A DNA stretch of 19,469 nucleotides from an uncultured Clostridia bacterium (GTDB lineage Bacteria > Bacillota_A > Clostridia > Oscillospirales > Oscillospiraceae), in the NCBI GenBank assembly GCA_946410505.1, contig CAMKAP010000010.1:1-19469 (forward strand), in the 5' to 3' direction. Shown in pieces: positions 6,486 through 12,235 of this stretch (within the stretch, counting starts at the first letter, position 1; the number at the start of each line of letters is the position of its first letter). Below the pieces are notes generated by a model. It made no database searches. It was given only the letters and a program-made list of their open reading frames with translations, and was not told the DNA's origin. A program made the translations under genes and the position numbers.

Positions 6486-7040
6486 TCATGGCAGCTTTTC
6501 GTTCAGCTTTTTATAGATCCGCTCCACAAACCAGGGCTCGGTGGAGGCTTTGAGCGCGCCGTCCAGCGAAAACCAGCGCACACCGCTGTTCTCCGTCTCG
6601 CAGACGTGCAGCGTGTCGTGCTCGTCCGCTTCCAGCAGATAGGTCACGTTCAGGTGCAGGTGGCTCGGCACGTAGACCCCACGCTTTTCATGCCCGTCCA
6701 CAGTCAGCACTTCGAGAGAGTAGATCCCCTCCGACACGGGACGCACATGCTCCACGCCCGTCTCCTCCCTGGCCTCCCGCAGGGCCACCCGCAGCAGGTC
6801 CTCATCCCCGTCCGCGTGGCCGCCGGTCCAGGACCAGGAGTCATAGAGCCGGTGGTAGACCATCAGCACCCGGTCGCGCGCTGCGTTCACCACCCAGGCG
6901 GAGGCCGTCATGTGGGCCAGAAGATTCGAGCGCAGGAAAGCGTCGTCATTGCGGTCCAGAAAGTCCAGGATCACAGCCTTGTCCCGGGCCTCCTGCTCGT
7001 TGCAGGGCATATAGCGTTCAATATCCTGCCGGATGTTCAT
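6486..7040 (-). CDS. Nudix hydrolase
   Basis: Hydrolase of nucleoside diphosphates linked to another moiety, 184 residues. The Nudix box G-x5-E-x7-RE-x2-EE-x-G is complete: G74, E80, R88, E89, E92, E93 and G95 (GGHADGDE then REAREETG), so it should bind Mg2+ and be active. A preceding strand VWVV/VLMVYH and the motif SWSWTGGH are similar to Nudix proteins annotated as NTP pyrophosphohydrolases, including oxidation-damage enzymes, but the substrate cannot be told. The start overlaps the amidase stop by 4 bp (7037-7040), and it is the last gene of a block with AEC transporter, DUF1643 and amidase. A terminator shared with the convergent permease follows. Confidence 0.93.
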   Translation of the reverse strand: MNIRQDIERYMPCNEQEARDKAVILDFLDRNDDAFLRSNLLAHMTASAWVVNAARDRVLMVYHRLYDSWSWTGGHADGDEDLLRVALREAREETGVEHVRPVSEGIYSLEVLTVDGHEKRGVYVPSHLHLNVTYLLEADEHDTLHVCETENSGVRWFSLDGALKASTEPWFVERIYKKLNEKLP

Positions 7041-7855
7041 TTTGCCACCTCGTATAAATCTTCACGCAGATGCAGGAAGGTGGGCAACTGCCGACGCACC
7101 TCGGCGATGCGGGCAAGATCCGGCTCGGCGTACAGGACCGTCTCCTCGTCACCGCAGGAAGCCAGCACCTCTCCGAAGGGATCGACTGCCATGGAGTGGC
7201 CCCAGCTCTCGTAGGAAAAGCCCGCGTCCTTCGCGGCGGAGGCGCCCACCACAAAGAGCTCGTTGTCCACCGCGCGGGCGCGCAGGCTCAGCTCCCAGTG
7301 GGCGGGTCCGGTCTTGTGATTGAACTGGGCGGGCAGGAAGATGATCTGCGCGCCCCGTCTGGCCATGGCGCGAAAGAGCTCGGGAAAGCGCACGTCAAAG
7401 CAGATGGCGGCGCCCATGGTGCCCCAGCGGGTCTCGAAGGTGGTGATCTCCTCACCCGGGGCGAAGCTGTCCGACTCCATGAAGCGCATGCCGGGCAGAT
7501 CCACGTCAAAGAGGTGCACTTTCCGGTGCCGGGCGATCTGCCGGCCGCTTTCGTCGTAGACAAAGCAGGTGTTGTATAGCCTGTCTCCCTCTCGCTCCGG
7601 CAGGGAGCCGCCCACCAGCAGCAGCCGGTTTTCCGCTGCCCAGCGGGAGAGGGCTGAGCGCACCTCGTCCGCGCGCCCGGCGAAGGCGGAGAAGTAGGCC
7701 GCGTCGTAGGGGCAGCAGAACATCTCCGGCAGCACGGCGATCTCCGCGCCCTTTGCGGCGGCCTCGCGGAGCATGCGTTCCGCCTTTTGAAGGGTTTTCT
7801 CCAGCTCCCGCTCGGTCCGGAGCTGGATCACCGCGAGCTTTGGCTTGTTTTCCAT
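7037..7855 (-). CDS. Carbon-nitrogen hydrolase, omega-amidase/Nit2-like
   Basis: Cytoplasmic amidase of 272 residues in the nitrilase superfamily. The Glu-Lys-Cys triad is visible: E44 in LPEMF, K112 in HRKVHLFDVDLPG, and C152 in AAICFDVRFPELFR. The HRK-HLFD-DLPG and the F-ES segment at 125-128 are typical of Nit2/omega-amidase proteins, which deamidate alpha-ketoglutaramate and alpha-ketosuccinamate; this assignment is by similarity of motifs recalled from the family, so other amides are possible. It starts 2 bp after the DUF1643 stop, with the ribosome site inside that gene's end (GGCGCT). It overlaps the Nudix gene by 4 bp. Confidence 0.92.
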   Translation of the reverse strand: MENKPKLAVIQLRTERELEKTLQKAERMLREAAAKGAEIAVLPEMFCCPYDAAYFSAFAGRADEVRSALSRWAAENRLLLVGGSLPEREGDRLYNTCFVYDESGRQIARHRKVHLFDVDLPGMRFMESDSFAPGEEITTFETRWGTMGAAICFDVRFPELFRAMARRGAQIIFLPAQFNHKTGPAHWELSLRARAVDNELFVVGASAAKDAGFSYESWGHSMAVDPFGEVLASCGDEETVLYAEPDLARIAEVRRQLPTFLHLREDLYEVAK

Positions 7856-7857
7856 GT

Positions 7858-8478
7858 TCAGAGCGCCTCCAGGTACGTTTCAATGTCAAAGTCCCGGGTC
7901 TTCTCGTCCTTTCTCAGATAGAGCGGGTGGTGGGGGTGGCCCTTGTTGGAGCACCTGCCCGCACAGAGCCAGTGCCCGCCGTAGTCCTGGCCGATACGCA
8001 CCATCTCCCGCACACAGTCCGGAAGATAGTCCCGCTTTTCGATGATCGTCCCCCAGGCTGCCCAGAGAGCGGGGGAGACGCCGTTTTCCGCGATGCGGGA
8101 GAGTATGTAAGTGAAGGCGGCCATATTCTCCCGGTGCAGCCGCTCATTCAGCTCCCGGTCCATGTCGTCCGGCCGGGTGGCCCGCTGGGCGTAGACGTTG
8201 AACATGATCCAGCTGTCAAAGCCGTTGCCCGCCGCAATGCGCGAGACGGACTTGAGCGTGTTGTCCAGATCGTCGGGCGCGGCCGTAGAGGGGTTGATGC
8301 CGATGCAGATCAGCGGATCTTTCCCGCGCGTGCCCAGAATGTAACGGTATTCGGTGTAGAAATCGGGAACATAGAGCCATTTTTCGGCGTCGTAGCCGCC
8401 GCTTCTGCCGGAGAGGGCCAAAGCCTCTTCAAAACTTAAAAGCTCTATTGTCTGACTGGAACCGGATGGAATGTGCAT
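7858..8478 (-). CDS. DUF1643 domain protein
   Basis: A 206-residue cytoplasmic protein of unknown function in the DUF1643 family. The conserved family segments I recognise are the ICIGINPSTA region at about 57-66, followed by DDLDNT; the IMFNVYAQRAT strand at 91-101; and the C-terminal KGHPHHPLYL at 179-188. The conserved N, S and H residues suggest a binding or catalytic pocket, but no reaction is established. Start: ATG at 8478 with GGAGGTG about 5 nt upstream. It lies 31 bp after the AEC transporter stop and 2 bp before the amidase start, so it is probably in one transcript with them. No signal peptide or membrane segment. Confidence 0.85.
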   Translation of the reverse strand: MHIPSGSSQTIELLSFEEALALSGRSGGYDAEKWLYVPDFYTEYRYILGTRGKDPLICIGINPSTAAPDDLDNTLKSVSRIAAGNGFDSWIMFNVYAQRATRPDDMDRELNERLHRENMAAFTYILSRIAENGVSPALWAAWGTIIEKRDYLPDCVREMVRIGQDYGGHWLCAGRCSNKGHPHHPLYLRKDEKTRDFDIETYLEAL

Positions 8479-8509
8479 CCGCGCACCTCCGTCTCTTCAA
8501 GATGAAAAG

Positions 8510-9433
8510 TTATCTTCCCAGCAGCCACACCAGCAGCGGGATCGTCACCAGTGAGAGGGCCGTGTTCTGCAGCGTGCCCTCGGCGGAGAAAACGGAATCC
8601 CGCCCGTACTGAACGCTCAGCACCGTCACCAGCACGGCGCTGGGGCAGGCAGCGATGATGACCATGGTCATCAAAAGCTCCTGATCACTCACAAAGAGAC
8701 GCAGCAGCGCCCAGGTCAGCAGCGGGATCAGCAGCAGACGGACAGCGGAGGCCAGATACAGCCGCCCGTTTTTGAAGGCCTCCAGCAGACTCACCGAGCC
8801 CAGAGAGGCACCGATCACCAGCATGCTCAGGGGCATCGTGGCGCCGGACATGGCGGAGATCAGCGAGCGGACCGGGCCGGGGACCGGAATGTGCAGCAGG
8901 AGGATGAGCAGGGAGACGAGCGTTGCGCACAGCGGCATCGAGAGAATGTCCTTCAGCCGCAGGGCGCCGCCCTGACCGCTTTTCAGGCGGTAGACCCCGT
9001 AGGTGTAGAGCAGCACATTGAAGGGCAGGCAGCTGAGCGCCACATAGAAGGCGGCGGTGGCTCCGTAGATGCTCTGCACGATGGGCAGGGCAATGAACAT
9101 GTTGTTGCCCATGCTCATGAGAAGCTCAAACACCGGCGTATGCTCGGGATCTCCCGGCGTGATGTGTGTGACGAACGCCGCCACAAGGTAGCCCAGAATC
9201 TGCATGAGAAAGACCACCAGCATCAGCCACCCCAGCTCCCGCAGCCCCAACGCCCTGTCCATCCCCAGGCCGGAGCCGATGATGGTGGCGCACATAAAGA
9301 CATTGAGCGTCAGGCTGCTGACGGCGCGGGTGCTGTTTTTGTCCAGCATGCCCTTGTTCGCCAAGGCCCAGCCGATGACCATCAGCACCAGGAAAATCAG
9401 CATTTTTTCCAGTAAAACGGACATTTCTACCAT
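8510..9433 (-). CDS. AEC (auxin efflux carrier) family transporter, copy 1
   Basis: Membrane transporter of 307 residues with about eight to ten hydrophobic helices, of the AEC family that in bacteria includes malate, malonate and other organic-acid or amino-acid transporters. The N-terminal MLIFLVLMVIGWALANKGMLD and NVFMCATIIGSGLG match the AEC N-terminus; MPLSMLVIGASLGSVSL and CPSAVLVTVLSVQYG are the two later conserved parts. The start is the ATG at 9433 rather than upstream ones at 9514, because AAGGAG lies 11 nt before it and the earlier stretch is repeat sequence. It is upstream of DUF1643, amidase and Nudix genes in the same direction. The substrate is unknown. Confidence 0.9.
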   Translation of the reverse strand: MVEMSVLLEKMLIFLVLMVIGWALANKGMLDKNSTRAVSSLTLNVFMCATIIGSGLGMDRALGLRELGWLMLVVFLMQILGYLVAAFVTHITPGDPEHTPVFELLMSMGNNMFIALPIVQSIYGATAAFYVALSCLPFNVLLYTYGVYRLKSGQGGALRLKDILSMPLCATLVSLLILLLHIPVPGPVRSLISAMSGATMPLSMLVIGASLGSVSLLEAFKNGRLYLASAVRLLLIPLLTWALLRLFVSDQELLMTMVIIAACPSAVLVTVLSVQYGRDSVFSAEGTLQNTALSLVTIPLLVWLLGR

Positions 9434-9470
9434 AGGAACCTCTACTCCTTGCAACAGGGTAAACTCTGCG

Positions 9471-9564
9471 CTGTCATCCTGAGAAGCAGAGCGACGAAGG
9501 ATCTCCTTTTTCAAGCTAAGGTATTGGCGGTTTTGAGATTCTTTGCTTACGCTCAGAATGACAG
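9471..9564. repeat. Dispersed palindromic repeat (REP/MITE-like)
   Basis: Two arms, CTGTCATCCTGAG (9471-9483) with GAAGGATCTC (9495-9504), and GAGATTCTT (9535-9543) with CTCAGAATGACAG (9552-9564), are near inverted repeats around an AT-rich centre. This TGTCAT-CTGAG ... CTCAG-ATGACA form matches a dispersed intergenic repeat I recall from several Firmicutes genomes. It fills most of the gap between the mgtE stop (9575) and the AEC start, and would fold into a long stem in the transcript, possibly acting as a terminator. Whether it is repeated elsewhere cannot be seen in this window. Confidence 0.75.
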
Positions 9565-9574
9565 GGCTGTATTT

Positions 9575-10990
9575 CTAAATATGCAGAATCAGCTTTGCGA
9601 TATATATATAAATGAGAAGGCTCACGGCGTCGGTCATGGTGGAGATGAGCGGATTGGCCATCACCGCGGGGTCGACGCCGAGCTTTTCGGCCAGAATGGG
9701 GAGCATGCTGCCCACCACCTTGGCAAACATCACGATGAAGAGGATCGAGAGACTGACGGTGGCGGCGACGGCCACGGTGACCCCGTCGTTGCCCAGAAGC
9801 ATTCCGTCAAGCAGCAGCATTTTTACAAAGTTTACAAGGCACAGCGTCAAGCCGCAGAGAAGCGCCACGCGCAGCTCCTTCCATACCACGCTCAGCGCGT
9901 CCTTCGGTTCCGTGTCACCCAGAGACAGGGAGCGGATCACAGCGGTGGAGGCCTGTGCGCCGGAGTTGCCTCCTGTACCCATCAGCATGGGGATGAAGGC
10001 CACCAGCGCCGCCTGCACGGCCAGCATGTCCTCAAAATGGGTCAGGATCACGCTGGTGAAGGTGGCGGAGATCATGAGAAACAGAAGCCAGGGCACCCGG
10101 TTTTTCCACATCTCCAGAATGCCCGTGCGGGAATAGGGCTTGTCGGAGGGCATCATACCGGCCATCTTTTCGATGTCTTCGGTGGTCTCCTGTTCCATGA
10201 CGTCGATGATGTCATCGACGGTGACGATGCCGACCAGCCGCCCTTCCTTGTCCACCACCGGGATGGCCAGCAGGTCGTAGTCGGAGATCTTCTCCGAGAC
10301 GCTCTCCTGGTCCTCCGTGGTGGTGGCAAAGACCACGTTGCGGTCCATCAGCTCGTCCACCTCGGTGTCCGGGTCTGCCAGAAGCAGATCCTTCACCGTC
10401 ACCACACCCTCCAGCTTGCGGGCCGCATCCGTGACAAAGCAGACGTAAATGGTCTCCTTGTCCTCGCCGATGCGGCGGATACGGGCAAAGGATTCCTTCA
10501 CGCTCATGTACTTTTTCAGATCCACGAATTCCGAGGTCATGATGCTGCCCGCGGAATTCTCGGGGTAGTGGAGATACTGGTTGATGAGGGCGCGGGTTTC
10601 CGGCGTGGCGGTGCGCATGACGCGCTTGACCACGTTGGCCGGCAGCTCCTCCATCATGTCCACCGCGTCGTCCACGTACATCTCTTCCACAATCCCGGCC
10701 AGCTCAGAGTCGGTGATGGAGTTGATGATGCGCTCCTGCTCCGGCGCCTCCAGATTGGAAAAGACCTCCGCCGCCTTCTCCTTGGAGAGCAGGCGGAAGA
10801 CCATGGGCATGCGATTGTCCTTGAGCTCGGAGAGAAATTCCGCCACGTCGAACTCGTTGAGATCCTCCATGCGCAGCTGGAGCTTTTTCATCTCATGGCT
10901 CTCCAGCAGCTCGCTCAGCTCATCGCTTCGCTGTTCCTGCAGAGTGTCGTAATCCAGCTCGTGCACTTCCAGCTCCTGTTTTTCGTCCAA
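9575..10990 (-). CDS. mgtE: Magnesium transporter MgtE
   Basis: Inner membrane Mg2+ channel of 471 residues, from the TTG at 10990. The order is N-domain (roughly 30-130), CBS pair (about 140-270), a linking helix, and five membrane helices from about 300. In the pore domain, PMLMGTGGNSGAQAST (GNSGAQ at 341-346) and ANPLISTMTDA near 454 are the signature segments; that aspartate lies where the family's Mg2+-binding aspartate sits. The TTG start is chosen because AAGGAGG lies 8 nt before it and a promoter overlaps the upstream ATG at 11044, which would give an extra 18 residues (MIECHSC...). The 3' end includes a run of alternating AT (9601-9611). mgtE is divergent from the second AEC gene. 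No M-box riboswitch is visible; the leader is only about 40 nt. Confidence 0.94.
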   Translation of the reverse strand: MDEKQELEVHELDYDTLQEQRSDELSELLESHEMKKLQLRMEDLNEFDVAEFLSELKDNRMPMVFRLLSKEKAAEVFSNLEAPEQERIINSITDSELAGIVEEMYVDDAVDMMEELPANVVKRVMRTATPETRALINQYLHYPENSAGSIMTSEFVDLKKYMSVKESFARIRRIGEDKETIYVCFVTDAARKLEGVVTVKDLLLADPDTEVDELMDRNVVFATTTEDQESVSEKISDYDLLAIPVVDKEGRLVGIVTVDDIIDVMEQETTEDIEKMAGMMPSDKPYSRTGILEMWKNRVPWLLFLMISATFTSVILTHFEDMLAVQAALVAFIPMLMGTGGNSGAQASTAVIRSLSLGDTEPKDALSVVWKELRVALLCGLTLCLVNFVKMLLLDGMLLGNDGVTVAVAATVSLSILFIVMFAKVVGSMLPILAEKLGVDPAVMANPLISTMTDAVSLLIYIYIAKLILHI

Positions 10991-10998
10991 GCAAAGCG

Positions 10999-11005
10999 CC
11001 TCCTT
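10999..11005 (-). promoter_or_regulatory. Ribosome binding site deciding the TTG start of mgtE
   Basis: AAGGAGG (minus strand) is separated by 8 nt from TTG at 10988-10990. No such site precedes the ATG at 11044, which is inside the promoter. Confidence 0.75.
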
Positions 11006-11034
11006 CTCTCCGGTCTTTTTCAAACAGCTATGAC

Positions 11035-11063
11035 ATTCTATCATGTGCGCGCAGCGAAAACAA
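11035..11063 (-). promoter_or_regulatory. Probable promoter of mgtE
   Basis: TTGTTT (11058-11063) and TAGAAT (11035-11040) on the minus strand with a 17-bp spacer; start near 11028. Its -10 lies within the ATG at 11044's coding frame, which argues against that longer start. Confidence 0.6.
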
Positions 11064-11095
11064 GTGCCGACTCTCCCGGACGGCGACGAAAAACC

Positions 11096-11124
11096 TTTTC
11101 ATTTTCCCTCGGCTGTGATAGAGT
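11096..11124 (+). promoter_or_regulatory. Weak candidate promoter of the second AEC gene
   Basis: TTTTCA (11096-11101) and TAGAGT (11119-11124), 17-bp spacer; each matches four of six consensus positions. The leader would be about 25 nt. It is divergent from the mgtE promoter, and nothing stronger is seen in the gap. Confidence 0.35.
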
Positions 11125-11156
11125 GTAACAAAATCACGGAGAGAAAGAGGAAACGC

Positions 11157-12095
11157 ATGAACAGCATTCTGGTCTGCCTCAACGCCATTGTCCCGGTGTT
11201 TTTTGTCATCGCCGTCGGCTATCTTTCCAAGCGCTTCGGCGTGATTCGGGAAAACGAGGTCTCACGCTTCAACGCCGTGGCTTTTCGGGTCTTCATGCTG
11301 GCGATGTGCTTTTATAACGTCTATAACTCCGACCTGTCCTCCGCGGTCCGGCCGCGGCTGATGCTCTTTGCGGTGATTGGCATTGCAATCATGTATATCT
11401 GCAGCTGGCTCTACGCCCATTTCTTCGTCAGGGAACGGCGGAAAAAAGGCGTCACGATCCAGGGCCTTTACCGCACAAATTACCTGATCCTGGGCCTTCC
11501 CATCGCCTCGGGCCTCGCGGGCGGCGTGGATCTTGGCGCGGTGGCCGTGCTTGGTGCGATCGTGGTGCCCATGTTCAACGTCCTGGCCGTGATCACCCTG
11601 GAGGTCTATAACGGCGAAAAGCCGCAGATCGGAAAGCTTTTGAAGGATATTGCGAAGAACCCCCTCATTGTGGGCAGCCTCCTGGGGCTTCTGTTTCTGG
11701 TGCTGAACATCCGCCTGCCGCAGATGCTGGAGACCGGCGTGCGCGACCTTTCCCGGATCGCAAGCCCCCTGATGCTCTTTTTGCTGGGCGCCTTCTTCCG
11801 CTTTGACGGTGTGCGCGCGCATGTAAAGGAGCTGACGGCGGTCTGCCTCGGCAGGCTCGTGATCTTCCCCGCCATTGCGCTCACAACTGCGTTGAAGCTG
11901 GGCTTTACCGGCGTAGAGTTTGTGGCGCTGCTGGCGCTCTTCGCCTCGCCCACGGCGGTGGCCTCCTTCACCATGGCCCAGCAGATGGGCGGCGACGCGG
12001 AGCTTGCGGGCAACATCGTCGTCATGACGAGCCTCCTCTGTTCCCTCAGCTTCTTCTGCTGGAGCCTGCTGTTCAAGACCCTCGGCGTGTTCTGA
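11157..12095 (+). CDS. AEC family transporter, copy 2
   Basis: A second AEC-family membrane transporter, 312 residues. The N-terminus MNSILVCLNAIVPVFFVIAVGYLSKRFGVI, the NYLILGLPIASGL stretch and the C-terminal SPTAVASFTMAQQMGGDAEL are hallmarks of the family; about eight to ten membrane helices are expected. The sequence differs clearly from copy 1 at 8510-9433, so it is a distinct paralogue and not a recent duplicate. Start: ATG at 11157 with AGAGG upstream; an open frame runs further back to 11043 but overlaps the mgtE promoter region. It stands alone on the plus strand, followed by a perfect terminator. Substrate unknown; organic acids are the usual guess for the family. Confidence 0.92.
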   Translation: MNSILVCLNAIVPVFFVIAVGYLSKRFGVIRENEVSRFNAVAFRVFMLAMCFYNVYNSDLSSAVRPRLMLFAVIGIAIMYICSWLYAHFFVRERRKKGVTIQGLYRTNYLILGLPIASGLAGGVDLGAVAVLGAIVVPMFNVLAVITLEVYNGEKPQIGKLLKDIAKNPLIVGSLLGLLFLVLNIRLPQMLETGVRDLSRIASPLMLFLLGAFFRFDGVRAHVKELTAVCLGRLVIFPAIALTTALKLGFTGVEFVALLALFASPTAVASFTMAQQMGGDAELAGNIVVMTSLLCSLSFFCWSLLFKTLGVF

Positions 12096-12115
12096 GAGGG
12101 GAAACACAGCACTGT

Positions 12116-12159
12116 AAAACCCGGGCAGATCCGCGAAAAGGCGGATCTGCCCGGGTTTT
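12116..12159 (+). terminator. Intrinsic terminator after the second AEC gene
   Basis: A perfect 19-bp stem (12116-12134 with 12141-12159) with loop GAAAAG, AAAA at the foot and TTTT at the exit. It isolates the AEC gene from the glycosidase promoter that begins only 3 bp later. Confidence 0.93.
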
Positions 12160-12161
12160 CG

Positions 12162-12190
12162 TTGACGGTTTTTCAAAAATCCGTTATACT
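12162..12190 (+). promoter_or_regulatory. Promoter of the GH2 gene
   Basis: TTGACG (12162-12167) and TATACT (12185-12190) with a 17-bp spacer; both boxes match five of six. Transcription would start near 12197, with the ribosome site ACGGAGGG about 30 nt later. Confidence 0.82.
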
Positions 12191-12208
12191 TTATATTAAA
12201 TGATATAA
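12191..12208. promoter_or_regulatory. Inverted repeat at the GH2 start site (possible operator)
   Basis: TTATAT-N6-ATATAA lies directly downstream of the -10. It is perfect for 6 bp, but AT-rich, so chance is a real alternative. A position over the start site would suit a sugar-responsive repressor. Confidence 0.35.
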
Positions 12209-12235
12209 GCGCAACAAAACATACGGAGGGATGAT

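Noticed and set aside
9449..11128. A 559-codon plus-strand open frame opposite mgtE.
   Set aside because: It is rich in His, Gln, Asp and Gly in a pattern typical of GC-rich antisense translation, and mgtE on the other strand has full family motifs.
11043..11156. N-terminal extension of the second AEC gene to the ATG at 11043.
   Set aside because: The extension lacks a ribosome site, overlaps the divergent promoter region, and the family N-terminus begins at the ATG at 11157.
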